This document shows, piece by piece, positions 7,778-17,626 of a DNA stretch of 64,000 bases (position 1 is its first letter; each line of letters starts with the position of its first letter). The notes beneath the pieces are model-generated. The model saw only the letters and a program-made list of their open reading frames with translations, was not told the DNA's origin and made no database searches. Position numbers and translations under genes: made by a program. Origin of the DNA: Pleomorphomonas oryzae DSM 16300 (GTDB taxonomy: Bacteria > Pseudomonadota > Alphaproteobacteria > Rhizobiales > Pleomorphomonadaceae); NCBI RefSeq assembly GCF_000422965.1, contig NZ_AUHB01000002.1, positions 1 through 64,000 of the forward strand, in the 5' to 3' direction.

Positions 7778-8722
7778 ATGTGCGTTGCCTGCGACTACAC
7801 CATCCATCGCCGCGACCATCATTACGGCTGGAGCCGGGATTTCACGCCGGCCGCCGTGGCAAAATCCGGCTCGACCATCCACTTCGAATGTCTCGACAGC
7901 TCCGGTGGCCAGCTCGGCACGGGCGCCACGGCGGCCGACGTGGTCAACCTCGATTTCGCCAAGGTCAATCCGGTGACCGGTCCGGTCTATGTGGAAGGCG
8001 CCGAGCCCGGCGACGTCTTGAAGGTGGAGATCCGCGAATTCGTTCCGTCCGGCATTGGCTGGACGGCGGTGATCCCCGGCTTCGGCCTACTGGCCGACCA
8101 GTTCACCGATCCGGCATTGCATGTCTGGAAATACGATCCCAGCACCATGGCGCCTTCCCTGTTCGGTCCAGGCGGCAGCGTACCGCTCAAGCCGTTTGCC
8201 GGAACGATCGGTGTCGCCCCACGCGAGCCGGGCGTTCACTCGGTGGTGCCGCCGCGCCGCGTCGGCGGCAATCTCGACATCCGCGATCTCACCTCGGGCG
8301 TCACGCTTTATCTGCCGGTCGAGGTCGAAGGAGCCTTGTTCTCGGTGGGCGACACGCACGCTGCCCAGGGTGACGGCGAGGTTTGCGGCACCGCCATCGA
8401 AAGCGCCATGGACGTGACGCTGACGCTGAGCGTTCTGAAGGGCCAGAAGCTCGAGAGCCCGCGCTTCACGACGCCAGGGCCGGTGACACGCCATCTCGAT
8501 GCGGCCGGTTACGAGGTAACGACCGGTGTCGGTCCGGACCTCCTGACGGCGTCGCGCGAGGCGCTCAGCCGGATGATCGATCTTCTTGCTGCCGAGCACG
8601 GTTACAATCCTGCCGATGCCTACATGCTCTGCTCGGTCGCCGGTGACCTCCGCATCTCCGAGATCGTCGACATGCCCAACGTGGTGGTGAGCTTCTACTT
8701 CCCGAGGATCGTGCTGTCGTGA
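7778..8722 (+). CDS. fmdA: acetamidase/formamidase (FmdA/AmdA family)
   Basis: A 314-residue cytoplasmic hydrolase that releases ammonia and a short carboxylate from formamide or acetamide. Family features include the N-terminal HHYGWSRDFTPAAVAKSGST, the VEGAEPGDVLKVEI strand motif, VPPRRVGGNLDIRDL and the GDTHAAQGDGEVCGTAIE segment that carries metal-site residues. Length is typical. It follows the importer genes and shares the operon with AmiC/AmiR, giving the chain amide uptake, hydrolysis and induction by the substrate. Its stop overlaps the GTG start of the ATPase gene. Formamide versus acetamide preference cannot be read from sequence alone. Confidence 0.9.
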   Translation: MCVACDYTIHRRDHHYGWSRDFTPAAVAKSGSTIHFECLDSSGGQLGTGATAADVVNLDFAKVNPVTGPVYVEGAEPGDVLKVEIREFVPSGIGWTAVIPGFGLLADQFTDPALHVWKYDPSTMAPSLFGPGGSVPLKPFAGTIGVAPREPGVHSVVPPRRVGGNLDIRDLTSGVTLYLPVEVEGALFSVGDTHAAQGDGEVCGTAIESAMDVTLTLSVLKGQKLESPRFTTPGPVTRHLDAAGYEVTTGVGPDLLTASREALSRMIDLLAAEHGYNPADAYMLCSVAGDLRISEIVDMPNVVVSFYFPRIVLS

Positions 8723-10425
8723 CGGACATGAGTGGAGATTTCAGGACAGCGGCTGCGCCAGTTTTAAGCGTCGAAGGGCTGACCGTCGACGCGCTGACCG
8801 ATCGCGGCGCCAAGCGCGTGCTTGACGCCGTGAGCTTCGATCTGGTGGCAGGCGAGACGCTTTGTCTTGCCGGCGAAAGTGGTTCGGGCAAGTCGGTCAC
8901 GTCGCTATCCGTGATGCGACTGCTGCCGCGCGCCTCGCTGCGCATCGTCTCCGGCTCGATAACGCTCGGTGACCGTGACCTCGCCGGCCTCAGCGAGCGG
9001 GCCATGCGGGAGGTGCGCGGCCGCGACATCGCCATGATCTTCCAGGAGCCGATGACATCGCTCAATCCGGTGATGACCATCGGCAAGCAGCTCATCGAAC
9101 CCATCCTGATCCATCAGGGCGGAAACGAAGCCTCTGCCCGCGCCCAGGCGCTGCGCATGCTGGACGCGGTGCAGATCACCGAGCCGGCAAGGCGCCTCGG
9201 CCAATATCCGCACGAACTCTCCGGCGGCATGCGCCAGCGGGTGATGATTGCCATGGCGCTGTCCTGTCAGCCGAAGGTGCTGATCGCCGACGAACCCACC
9301 ACGGCGCTCGACGTCACGGTGCAGGCGCAGATCCTGAAGCTGATGCGCGAGCTGAAGGGCGAGTTCGGCACGTCCACCATCCTGATCACCCATGACATGG
9401 GCGTCGTCGCCGAGATGGCCGATCGCGTCGCCGTCATGAAGGATGGCCGCATCGTCGAAATCGGCTCGGCGATCGATGTTTTCGAGCGTCCGACCCAGAC
9501 CTATACGCGCGAGCTGATCGCCGCCGTGCCGCGCATCGGCGCCCGTGCCGGCACTGACGGGCCGCCGGCGGTCACCGCGCAAGCAAAGGCAACGCCTCGC
9601 GCCGAGAAGTCGCTGGAGCCGGTCCTGGCGGTCCAGAATCTCAAGGTGACCTACGGCGCCCGTGCCAGCCTGTTCGGCCGCAAGGCCGGGCAGCTTGCCG
9701 TTGACGGCGTCTCCTTCGAGCTCAGGGCTGGCCGGACGCTCGGCCTCGTCGGCGAAAGCGGCTCGGGCAAGTCGACCACCGGCAAGGCGGTGCTCGGCCT
9801 CATTCCCTACGAAGGATATGTCGCCATCGATGGCGAGGAGCTGATGGACCTTTCCGTCCGGGCCATGCGGCCGGTCAGGCGCCTTGCCCAGATGATCTTC
9901 CAGGATCCCTACGCCTCGCTCGACAGCCGCATGACGGTTGGCTCAGCCATTGCCGAACCGATGGCGATCCACGGCATAGGCGACCGGACGGATCGTACCG
10001 ATCGGGTCGCCGAGTTGTTGCGCCGCGTCGGCCTGACGCCGGACGTGGCGAGCCGCTACCCGCACGAATTCTCTGGTGGCCAGCGGCAGCGTATCTGCAT
10101 CGCCCGCGCCCTGTCGCTGAAGCCGAAACTGATCGTCGCCGACGAAAGCGTCGCCGCGCTCGACGTGTCGGTGCGCGCCAAGGTGCTGGATCTCATGCTG
10201 GAACTGCAGGAGACGGAAGGGCTAGCCTACCTGTTCATTTCGCACGATATGGCCGTCATCGAGCGTATGTCGCACGACGTCGCGGTGATGAACGGTGGCC
10301 GGATCGTCGAATATGGATCGCGGCGTGCCGTCTTCGAAAACCCGGAACAGGATTATACCCGCCGGCTGATCGCCGCCGTCCCGATCCCTGATCCATCCCG
10401 GCGACATCTGGCCATGGCAGGCTGA
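8719..10425 (+). CDS. fused two-domain ABC ATPase, DppD-DppF type
   Basis: A 568-residue protein carrying two complete nucleotide-binding domains. The first, about residues 15-270, has Walker A GESGSGKS, signature LSGGMRQR and Walker B VLIADEPT. The second, about 305-550, has Walker [11 protein letters not shown], signature FSGGQRQR and [13 protein letters not shown], where the usual Pro after Glu is Ser. Both C-termini have the Opp/Dpp extension ([20 protein letters not shown]). It powers the importer encoded upstream. GTG 8719 overlaps the formamidase stop; ATG 8728 is an alternative start. It is the last gene of the operon. Confidence 0.9.
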   Translation: MTDMSGDFRTAAAPVLSVEGLTVDALTDRGAKRVLDAVSFDLVAGETLCLAGESGSGKSVTSLSVMRLLPRASLRIVSGSITLGDRDLAGLSERAMREVRGRDIAMIFQEPMTSLNPVMTIGKQLIEPILIHQGGNEASARAQALRMLDAVQITEPARRLGQYPHELSGGMRQRVMIAMALSCQPKVLIADEPTTALDVTVQAQILKLMRELKGEFGTSTILITHDMGVVAEMADRVAVMKDGRIVEIGSAIDVFERPTQTYTRELIAAVPRIGARAGTDGPPAVTAQAKATPRAEKSLEPVLAVQNLKVTYGARASLFGRKAGQLAVDGVSFELRAGRTLGLVGESGSGKSTTGKAVLGLIPYEGYVAIDGEELMDLSVRAMRPVRRLAQMIFQDPYASLDSRMTVGSAIAEPMAIHGIGDRTDRTDRVAELLRRVGLTPDVASRYPHEFSGGQRQRICIARALSLKPKLIVADESVAALDVSVRAKVLDLMLELQETEGLAYLFISHDMAVIERMSHDVAVMNGGRIVEYGSRRAVFENPEQDYTRRLIAAVPIPDPSRRHLAMAG

Positions 10426-10671
10426 CAGAGCCCGCCAACACCCGGTCCGCTAACAGCCGTCTTCCGAAGGGAAGGATCGTTGTTGCGCGCCCAGTCTCTA
10501 TGGTCGGATGAACCATTCGTTGAGAAAGAAGCCGCAATAGTACCTTTGCGCTACTTGAGGGACGGAGGATGTTTCCTCAGCATGGGAATCAGCCGTTGAG
10601 TCCCGGACGCGGATACAGGCGCCGCAGACGGGTACGGCAATAGGGCGCTCAGGCACGATGCTTTCTCACGG

Positions 10672-12585
10672 ATGCGCTCGGGAGCGAGGTCTATGAAGTG
10701 TCCTCCGATTTTGCCGACAGAACCCGAGAGGCTGAAAGCGCTCTCCGAGTATGGCCTGGGAGACGAGAAGGCGCTGCCCAGTCTCGATTCCGTGGTTCGG
10801 ATTGCCGCCCGCATGTTCGACATGCCCGTGGCCGCGGTGAACATGATCGGAAGCGATCATGTGTTCTTCGCCGCCAGCATCGGGGTTGGTGACGTCGATA
10901 TGAGCCGCGATGCATCGTTCTGCGCTCATGCCATTGCCCAGGATGGTGTGATGGTGGTTCCGGACGCGACCGCGGACGAGCGTTTCCATGACAATCCCCT
11001 GGTCAGGGGATCAGCCGGCGTGCGGTTCTATGCCGGCGTTCCGCTTTTTTCGCCCAATGGCCTGGCGCTTGGGGCGCTCTGCGTACTCGACAGCAAACCC
11101 CACGAGGATTTTTCCGAAGACGACAGGGCTCGCCTGCGGGAATTGGCCACCATGGCCTCGGACAGGCTGGAGCTCCGGCGCATCGAAGTGTCTACGGAGC
11201 GGACCGTTCGGCCGAACGCTTCGCATGACGCGGCGGCCTACCAAGGCGAAACCAAGGAGCTCTACCGGCTCGCCAATTTCGACATGCTCACTGGGCTTGC
11301 CAACCGTGGCCGATTCTTCCGTGAGGTGGAGGAGGCCTTGGCGCGCGATCTCAACGTCGCTGTCGTGATGATCGACCTCGATGGCTTCAAGGACGTCAAC
11401 GACACCTTGGGCCATGCCGTGGGCGACCACATTCTGCGGGAAGTCGCCCAGCGGCTGGAAAGTCATTTCGGGAACACCGGCGTGGTGGCGCGGATCGGCG
11501 GCGATGAATTTGCCTTGTTGCTGAATGATGTTGTCGACCCAATGCAGGCCCTGAAGATCTCCAACACCGTGAACGAGGGCATCGCCAAACCGATGTTCGT
11601 CGATGACCAGGAGATCCGTATTGCGGCAAGTTGCGGTGTTGCGCTGGCCCCGCTGCATACGAATAGTCCCGTGGAACTGCTCGGCAACGCCGACCTTGCT
11701 TTGTGTCGGGCTAAGACGAACGGACGAGGCAGATCATTGGTTTTCGAGCCGTCGCTACGCATGGAGGCGGCGGCGCGGCGCCTTTACGGCATGGAGATCC
11801 ATCGGGCGGTTAAGGACGGCGAGTTCCTGCTCGTCTACCAGCCGCAGATCCGCCTGAGCGACGGCGCCCTGACGGGGGCCGAGGCGCTGATCCGCTGGCG
11901 GCACCCCGTGCGCGGCCTTCTGGCCCCGGCGGCCTTTTTGCCAGCCCTCGAACATGGTCCGCTGGCGGCTACGGTCGGCTCCTGGGTTCTCGACGAGGCC
12001 TGCGCTCAGGCCGCTTTCTGGCGGCGTCAGGGCCTCGAAACCTTTCGCATCGGGGTAAACCTGTTCGGCGCGCAGTTTCGGGGAAGCGACTTTGCCGCCG
12101 AGGTGATGGACACGCTCGAAAAGCATGGTTTGCCACCCAACTGCCTCGAGCTCGAGATTACGGAAAATATCGTGCTGGATCACGACGACGTCGTGCTCGA
12201 GAAGCTGCGCGACCTCAGGGCTTGCGGCGTCGGCATCGCCTTCGACGATTTCGGCACCGGTTACGCGTCGCTCAGCTTGCTGAAGCGATACCCGCTGACG
12301 CGGATCAAGATCGATCGCTCTTTCGTTGACGGCATGCTGGTGTCTGAAAAGGACGCTTCGGTGGTACGGGCCATTCTCGACATAGCCCGGGCCTTCGATC
12401 TGGAGACGATTGCCGAGGGCATCGAACGGGAGCCCGAGCGCGAAAGCTTGCTGCGCCAAGGCTGCACTGAAGGGCAGGGGTACCTGATTGGCAAGCCGAT
12501 GCTGGCGTCGCATTTCGCCGACACCTTCCATCTCGCTTCGCCTCACTCGACGTCACCCAAGAAGCAGGTGTTCATGGCGATTTGA
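10672..12585 (+). CDS. cyclic-di-GMP signalling protein: GAF-GGDEF-EAL
   Basis: A 637-residue soluble protein. A GAF domain covers about residues 30-170 (RIAARMFDMPVAAVNMIGSD, FYAGVPLFSPNGLALGALCV), a GGDEF domain about 200-365 (motif RIGGDEFALLL intact) and an EAL domain about 380-625 (GAEALIRW, ELEITEN, DDFGTGYASL, IKIDRSF all present). Both the cyclase and the phosphodiesterase motifs look catalytically complete, so it could make or break c-di-GMP depending on the GAF input. No membrane segment or signal peptide is seen. ATG 10693 is a second possible start. It stands alone, convergent with the rbs-type operon. Confidence 0.92.
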   Translation: MRSGARSMKCPPILPTEPERLKALSEYGLGDEKALPSLDSVVRIAARMFDMPVAAVNMIGSDHVFFAASIGVGDVDMSRDASFCAHAIAQDGVMVVPDATADERFHDNPLVRGSAGVRFYAGVPLFSPNGLALGALCVLDSKPHEDFSEDDRARLRELATMASDRLELRRIEVSTERTVRPNASHDAAAYQGETKELYRLANFDMLTGLANRGRFFREVEEALARDLNVAVVMIDLDGFKDVNDTLGHAVGDHILREVAQRLESHFGNTGVVARIGGDEFALLLNDVVDPMQALKISNTVNEGIAKPMFVDDQEIRIAASCGVALAPLHTNSPVELLGNADLALCRAKTNGRGRSLVFEPSLRMEAAARRLYGMEIHRAVKDGEFLLVYQPQIRLSDGALTGAEALIRWRHPVRGLLAPAAFLPALEHGPLAATVGSWVLDEACAQAAFWRRQGLETFRIGVNLFGAQFRGSDFAAEVMDTLEKHGLPPNCLELEITENIVLDHDDVVLEKLRDLRACGVGIAFDDFGTGYASLSLLKRYPLTRIKIDRSFVDGMLVSEKDASVVRAILDIARAFDLETIAEGIEREPERESLLRQGCTEGQGYLIGKPMLASHFADTFHLASPHSTSPKKQVFMAI

Positions 12586-12623
12586 AACGCCGCAGGTCGA
12601 AGCAAGCTGTCGGATCTTCATAA

Positions 12624-12653
12624 GCCTGCCACCGTTCGCTTCACGGGGCAGGC
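12624..12653. terminator. possible bidirectional terminator hairpin
   Basis: GCCTGCC (12624-12630) and GGCAGGC (12647-12653) form a 7-bp stem between convergent genes. There is no good T tract on either side, so it is only a candidate. Confidence 0.35.
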
Positions 12654-12674
12654 CTATTCGTTGGGTTTTCGCGG

Positions 12675-13703
12675 TCAGCGCGATTCGAGGTTGCGCAGCA
12701 GGCGATTGCGGTAAGTATCGAGCACCACGGCCAGCACGATCACGGTGCCGATAACGATCGGCTTGACGTTGTCCTCGGCGCCGAGCAACTGCAGGCCGGT
12801 TGCCAGCACCTGGAGAATGCAGGCGCCGACCAGCGTGCCGATGATCGAGCCTTTGCCGCCCGATAGCGATGTGCCGCCGATGATCACCGCCGCGATGGCG
12901 TTGAGCTCATAGCCGATGCCGGCGATCGGGCTACCGACGTTGAGGCGCAGCAGGAACACCATGGCCGCAATGCCGGCCGTCAGGCCGCTCAGCGTGAAAA
13001 CGGCGATCTTGAAGATGCGCGGATTGTGGCCGGAGAGGCGCACCGCCTCCTCGTTGGTGCCGATGGCAAAGACGAAGCGGCCAAACACGGTGAAACGCAG
13101 GATGAACCAGCCGATCAGAACGACGATGATGGCAATCAGGAAGATCGAGGGCAGGACGCCGAAGTAGATCTGATTGCCGAAGTCGACGAAGGGCTGTGGC
13201 AGACCGGTGATGGTCGAGTTGTCGGACACCACGCGGGCAAGCCCGCTCGCCACGTTAAGCATGCCGAGCGTCACGATGAAGGATGGCAACTTCCACTTCT
13301 CGCAGACCCAGCCGTTGACGGCGCCGCAGGCCGCGCCTGTGGCCATGCAGGCGAGGAGTGCCAGGGGGATCGACGTCCAGGGCGACAGGTCCTCGCGCAC
13401 CATGATGGTGGCCCCGACCACCGTGCACAGCGCCAAAACCGACCCCACCGACAGGTCGATGCCGCCGGTCAGGATGACGAAGGTCATGCCGGCCGCGAGA
13501 ACGGTGTTGATGGCGATCTGCACGAAGATCTTCAGAAAATTCTCGGGCGTGGCGAAATAGGGCGCCGTCGCCGAGAAGAACACCACGATGATCACCAGCG
13601 CGATGGCGACGCCTGCCTCACGCATCGAGATGCGCAGGAAGTTGTCCCACACCGTCGCCGTCTTGCGCTCGCTGGCGCTTTCAGTTCCCTCGGGCACGTC
13701 CAT
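12675..13703 (-). CDS. sugar ABC importer permease, RbsC type
   Basis: A 342-residue polytopic permease of the ribose/xylose (BPD_transp_2) family. It has the motif GMTFVILTGGIDLSVGSVLAL early and the conserved GRFVFAIGTNEEAVRLSGHN EAA-like loop after about residue 210. The start MDVPEGTESASER has GAGGAG two bases upstream of its spacer and overlaps the end of the ATPase gene by 23 bp; a longer in-frame start at 13778 lies inside that gene and is rejected. It works with the ATPase and binding protein encoded upstream. Confidence 0.9.
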   Translation of the reverse strand: MDVPEGTESASERKTATVWDNFLRISMREAGVAIALVIIVVFFSATAPYFATPENFLKIFVQIAINTVLAAGMTFVILTGGIDLSVGSVLALCTVVGATIMVREDLSPWTSIPLALLACMATGAACGAVNGWVCEKWKLPSFIVTLGMLNVASGLARVVSDNSTITGLPQPFVDFGNQIYFGVLPSIFLIAIIVVLIGWFILRFTVFGRFVFAIGTNEEAVRLSGHNPRIFKIAVFTLSGLTAGIAAMVFLLRLNVGSPIAGIGYELNAIAAVIIGGTSLSGGKGSIIGTLVGACILQVLATGLQLLGAEDNVKPIVIGTVIVLAVVLDTYRNRLLRNLESR

Positions 13704-15261
13704 ACTCCTCATAGGCAAGCGAGAGAATGCGGTTCTGGTCGAACTCGGCGCGCGGCACTTCGCCGGCAATGCGCCCATTGGAGAACACCAGGATGCGATG
13801 GCAGATGGACATCAGCTCCGGCAGATCCGAAGACACCACGAGGATGCCTCTGCCCTCGGCGGCGAGACGCCCCATCAGTTCGTAGATTTCGGCCTTGGCG
13901 CCCACGTCGATGCCGCGGGTCGGTTCGTCGCAGATCAGCGCGCTGGAGCCGCGATAGAGCCACTTGGCAATCACCACCTTCTGCTGATTGCCGCCCGAGA
14001 AGGTGCCGACCTTATGAAAAATGGTCGGCGTCTTGACGCGCAAGCTGGCAACCAGTGTTTCGGAGGCTGCGTTCTCTGTGGTCCGGTCGAGCAATCCCCG
14101 GCGCGACAGGCGTTTCAGATCGGTAATGGTAATGTTCTCGGCACAGCTCATGTCGAGCAGCAGGCCTTGCTGCTTGCGGTCTTCCGTCATCAGGCAGATG
14201 CCGGCGGCGACCGCGTCCTTTGGTGAAGCGATGGTGACGACACGCCCTCCGACGCGGACGGTGCCCGAGGCCTTGGGATCGGCGCCGAAGATGGCGCGCA
14301 CCGCCTCGGTCCGGCCGCTACCGACCAGGCCGGCTATGCCGACGATCTCGCCCTTGCGCACTGAAAAGCTGATCGACGGGCTCGTCTCGGTCAAGCGAAG
14401 GTCGTCGACGGCGAGCGCTTCGCCCGAGGGCTGGATATCCTCGCGGAACACGCCCTGGTCGGCGATGGTGCGACCAACCATCAGGCGGACGATGTCCGGG
14501 ATGACGAGGCCCTGAAGGGGCCGCGTTGTGACGTGCTGGCCATCCCGCAGCACGGTGACACGGTCGCCAACCTCGTAGATCTCTTGCAGGCGGTGCGAGA
14601 TGTAGAGGGTGGTGACCTTGCGTTCCTTGAGGCGGTGCAAGATCTCGAACAGACGGTCGACCTCCTTGGAGGTCAGCGTTGCCGTCGGCTCGTCGAGCAC
14701 CAGCAACTTGCTTTCATGGGCGAGCGCCTTGGCGATCTCCACCAACTGCATCTGGGCGACGCCAAGCCGGCTCACCACGGTCGACGGAGAAATGTCGAGG
14801 CCGACCTCGGCCAGGAGTTCGGCGGCGCGCCGATTCATTTCCCGGAAATTAACGAGGCCGCGCCGGCTCGGCAGCTGCTCGAACAGCAGGTTCTCGGCCA
14901 CCGTCAGGTTGGAGAGCAGATTGAGTTCCTGGTGAACGACACGAATGCCCTTTGAAAACGCTTCGAATGGCGAAGCCGGACGATAGGGTTCTCCGTTGAA
15001 CCAGATGCTGCCCTCGTCGGGCGGGAAGAGACCGCCGAGCAGATTGATCAGCGTCGACTTGCCGGCGCCGTTTTCGCCGAGCAGCACGTGGCCTTCGCCG
15101 CGCTCGATCTCGAATGTGACGTTGCGCAGGGCGACCACGCCCGGAAAGCGCTTGCCAACGCCCTGAAGCTTCAGGATCGGCCCGGCGCCATGCTCTTGAT
15201 CGCGCTCGGCGATGGCAACAGGATCGGCGCCCGGCGCCGTTTCCTTGAAGTCTGTGGTCAT
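13681..15261 (-). CDS. sugar ABC importer ATPase, RbsA type (two NBDs)
   Basis: A 526-residue fused double ATPase. The first domain has Walker A GENGAGKSTL and Walker B LLVLDEPTATL. The second has the degenerate A site GLVGSGRTEAV typical of RbsA/XylG, then FSGGNQQKV and LICDEPTRGIDVGA. The start at 15261 (MTTDFKETAPGAD) is chosen because sequence further upstream in this frame is the antisense of the binding-protein gene and the intergenic hairpin. Substrate is a monosaccharide of unknown identity. Confidence 0.9.
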   Translation of the reverse strand: MTTDFKETAPGADPVAIAERDQEHGAGPILKLQGVGKRFPGVVALRNVTFEIERGEGHVLLGENGAGKSTLINLLGGLFPPDEGSIWFNGEPYRPASPFEAFSKGIRVVHQELNLLSNLTVAENLLFEQLPSRRGLVNFREMNRRAAELLAEVGLDISPSTVVSRLGVAQMQLVEIAKALAHESKLLVLDEPTATLTSKEVDRLFEILHRLKERKVTTLYISHRLQEIYEVGDRVTVLRDGQHVTTRPLQGLVIPDIVRLMVGRTIADQGVFREDIQPSGEALAVDDLRLTETSPSISFSVRKGEIVGIAGLVGSGRTEAVRAIFGADPKASGTVRVGGRVVTIASPKDAVAAGICLMTEDRKQQGLLLDMSCAENITITDLKRLSRRGLLDRTTENAASETLVASLRVKTPTIFHKVGTFSGGNQQKVVIAKWLYRGSSALICDEPTRGIDVGAKAEIYELMGRLAAEGRGILVVSSDLPELMSICHRILVFSNGRIAGEVPRAEFDQNRILSLAYEEYGRARGN

Positions 15262-15305
15262 GAAAGGAAATACCCTGAATGCTTCGGCGCGGCAGGGACA
15301 GGGGA

Positions 15306-15331
15306 TCCGGCGCGGGTTGTCCCGTGCCGGA
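15306..15331 (-). other. intercistronic hairpin between binding protein and ATPase genes
   Basis: TCCGGCGCGGG and CCCGTGCCGGA form an 11-position stem with one mismatch around loop TTGT, 26 bp after the binding-protein stop. It is likely to protect or partly terminate the message so that the binding protein is made in excess. Confidence 0.6.
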
Positions 15332-15356
15332 CCCAGGGTGAAGTAACGACGACCGA

Positions 15357-16337
15357 TCAGAGATCGGCGGCAGTGATCAGCTTGATGTCGGTCTTGACCC
15401 AGCCGGTGAACTTCTCGCCGGCCATCTGGCGCAGGCCGTACTCGATGCCCATGGCGGCCATTTGCGCGCCATATTGCTCGACGGTCGCCAGCATCTTGCC
15501 AGCCTTGATCAGCGGCTGCACGGCCGGGATGTTGTCGAAGCCGACCACCTTGATCTTGCCGGAGAGACCGGCGCTGTCGAGGGCCTTGACGACGCCGAGG
15601 GCCATCGAGTCGTTGGCGGCCATCACGCCCTGGATGTCGTTGTACTTCGTCAGGAAGTTGGTCATCAGCGTGTTGGCTTCCTCGGTCTCCCAATGAGCCG
15701 TCTTGCTGTCGAGCAGCTTCAGCTTGCCGGCGGCAACTGCGTCGTCGAAGCCCTTCTTGCGCTGCTGGGCGTTGTCGGCCTCCGGGTTGCCCTCGAGGAT
15801 GACGACCTTGCCACCTTCGCCAAGAGCCTTGGCCAGCGCGTCGCCCGCCAGTTTGGCACCGCCGCGGTTATCAGGCCCGAAGAAGGCGAGGTCGATGCCG
15901 GCCTTCTTCTTGGCGTCCTGGTCGAGTTCGACGTCAATGTTGATGACGGCGACACCGGCCTTCACGGCCTTGGCGAGCGGCGTAACCATGGCCTTGGAAT
16001 CGGCCGGGGCGACAACGATGATGTCATATTTCTGGGTGACGAAATTCTCGACCGCGTCGACCTGGGCGGCAAAGTCGCGTTCGTCCTTCATGCCAACGGC
16101 CTTGAAGTCGAACTTGTCCTTGTTTTCAGCGGCATATTTCTCGGCGCCAGCCTGCATCTGCTTGAAGAATTCGTTGGCGAGCGACTTCATGACCAGGCCG
16201 ACCTTGGGCTTCTTGCCGGCAGCAAGCACCGGAAGGCCACCCGAAACCAGGATCAGAGAACCGGCGGCGCCGGCCACCAGCAGCTGACGACGGCTTACGC
16301 CAGACAGAGTCCGCCCGTCCGAAGAAAATGAAGTCAT
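15357..16337 (-). CDS. periplasmic sugar-binding protein, RbsB type
   Basis: A 326-residue Peripla_BP_4 receptor. The N-terminus has SRRQLLVAGAAGSLILVSGG, a signal with a twin-arginine-like pair, then KPKVGLVMKSLANEFFKQMQ, the typical first strand and helix of RbsB-like receptors. Further landmarks are YDIIVVAPADSKAM, VVILEGNPEADNAQQR and VMAANDSMALGVVKAL. It is the first gene of the operon, preceded by two LacI-type palindromes. The exact sugar is not predictable from sequence. Confidence 0.9.
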   Translation of the reverse strand: MTSFSSDGRTLSGVSRRQLLVAGAAGSLILVSGGLPVLAAGKKPKVGLVMKSLANEFFKQMQAGAEKYAAENKDKFDFKAVGMKDERDFAAQVDAVENFVTQKYDIIVVAPADSKAMVTPLAKAVKAGVAVINIDVELDQDAKKKAGIDLAFFGPDNRGGAKLAGDALAKALGEGGKVVILEGNPEADNAQQRKKGFDDAVAAGKLKLLDSKTAHWETEEANTLMTNFLTKYNDIQGVMAANDSMALGVVKALDSAGLSGKIKVVGFDNIPAVQPLIKAGKMLATVEQYGAQMAAMGIEYGLRQMAGEKFTGWVKTDIKLITAADL

Positions 16338-16352
16338 TTTACCCTCCCAAGC

Positions 16353-16362
16353 GAACGTTTTC
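16353..16362. promoter_or_regulatory. LacI-family operator candidate (proximal)
   Basis: GAACGTTTTC, read on the other strand as GAAAACGTTC, has the AACGTT core of LacI/GalR operators and lies 16 bp upstream of the binding-protein start codon, where bound repressor would block transcription. Confidence 0.45.
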
Positions 16363-16392
16363 GTTGAGCCGGACCCAATGTACCGGCCCGAT

Positions 16393-16402
16393 GAAACGTT
16401 TC
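16393..16402. promoter_or_regulatory. LacI-family operator candidate (distal), perfect palindrome
   Basis: GAAACGTTTC is a perfect 10-bp palindrome with the central CG of LacI/GalR sites. It is 40 bp from the proximal site, about four helical turns, and lies between the importer operon and the LacI-type regulator gene. Confidence 0.55.
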
Positions 16403-16542
16403 CAAATGACGCTATCAGTATAGCACAATCGCATCAAGGCGAGAGACGGCATTCCGACCAAAGTCGGGGGGTGATAGAAATTATCGTTGCTTTACAGGTG
16501 TTTGCGTCAAAATCCGGCCCGGTCATCAGTTGGCGGGCGGCT

Positions 16543-17544
16543 TTAGGGCAGGGGAGCGCAGGTTTCGCGCAGCGCCATGGCGCAGGGAAAGATGTGGCTC
16601 GTCGCAGCATCGAGCGGCTCGCCGCCAATCAGCAGATCGGTGGCGCAATTGGCGATCAATGCCACCGGCTGGGCGGCCGTTGTCAGGCGAGGCACCACCA
16701 GATCGGAAATCAGGATACCGTCGAAGCCGACGACCGAAAGCCGGTCGGGTATGGCAATGCGGCGATCGAAGGCGGCGCGCAGCACGCCGATGGCCTGCTG
16801 GTCCGAACAGGCAAACACCGCCGTCGGTTTCGGACCATCCTCGGCAAGCAACGTCTTGGCTGCCTCATGTCCCCCCTCGTAGTTGAACGGGGCCGAAATG
16901 ACCCAAGAGGCCGGGTCAAGGCCAACTTCAACGAAATGGGCAGCCATGACATCCATGAAGCCGGCGAGACGCTCGCGGGCAACGAAGGAATTCTCGGGGC
17001 CGGAGATGCAGGCGATGCGCCGGTGGCCGAGCGACACGAGATAGTCCGCGGCCATCCGCGCCCCAGCCCGGTGATCGGCGGCGACGAAGGGGTGGCCAGC
17101 AATCTGGCGATCGACCACAACGAGGCGTATCCCGTCGGGATTGGCGATCGTCTCGGCCCGGTTGCTCGGCACCACCACCACGCCCTCGACCTTGCGGCGC
17201 ACCAGGTTGGCGATCAGCTCCGCCTCGCTATCGACCTGTTCGTCGGAACTGGCGAACAGCACGCTGTAACCATGCTCCTTGGCGCGCAGTTCGATGCGCT
17301 GCATGAGTTCGGCAAAGAATGGATTGCGCAGATCGGGGATGATGACGCCGAGCGTTCGGTTGGTGCCGCGCCGCAAGCTTTGCGCGGCGGCGTCCGGCTG
17401 GAAGCCCAGTTCGGCGATTACCCGCAGGACAATATTCTTCTTGGCCTCGGTGACCGATGGGTGGCCGTTGACCACCCGGGAAACCGTACCAACGGACACG
17501 CCGGCTTTCCTGGCAACGTCGCGGATTGTCGTGCGCGGTTTCAC
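16543..17544 (-). CDS. LacI/GalR-family repressor of the adjacent sugar importer
   Basis: A 333-residue regulator. The N-terminal HTH and hinge are TTIRDVARKAGVSVGTVSRV through AAQSLRRGTNRTLG, followed by a periplasmic-binding-like effector domain (GVIIPDLRNPFFAELMQRIE, VFACSDQQAIGVLRAAFD, LSVVGFDGILISDLVVPRL). It is transcribed towards the importer operon and most likely controls it through the palindromes at 16353 and 16393, with the imported sugar or a derivative as effector. Confidence 0.9.
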   Translation of the reverse strand: MKPRTTIRDVARKAGVSVGTVSRVVNGHPSVTEAKKNIVLRVIAELGFQPDAAAQSLRRGTNRTLGVIIPDLRNPFFAELMQRIELRAKEHGYSVLFASSDEQVDSEAELIANLVRRKVEGVVVVPSNRAETIANPDGIRLVVVDRQIAGHPFVAADHRAGARMAADYLVSLGHRRIACISGPENSFVARERLAGFMDVMAAHFVEVGLDPASWVISAPFNYEGGHEAAKTLLAEDGPKPTAVFACSDQQAIGVLRAAFDRRIAIPDRLSVVGFDGILISDLVVPRLTTAAQPVALIANCATDLLIGGEPLDAATSHIFPCAMALRETCAPLP

Positions 17545-17626
17545 GTTGGGCTCGGGGTTCGGTTGCGCCGCCTATGCATAGACGGACCGCCGGTGATTTC
17601 AACGGGATTTTCTCACGGGAGCCGCG

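Noticed and set aside
15462-16331. Open frame antisense to the RbsB-type gene
   Set aside because: Shadow frame; the minus-strand protein has a signal and the whole receptor fold.
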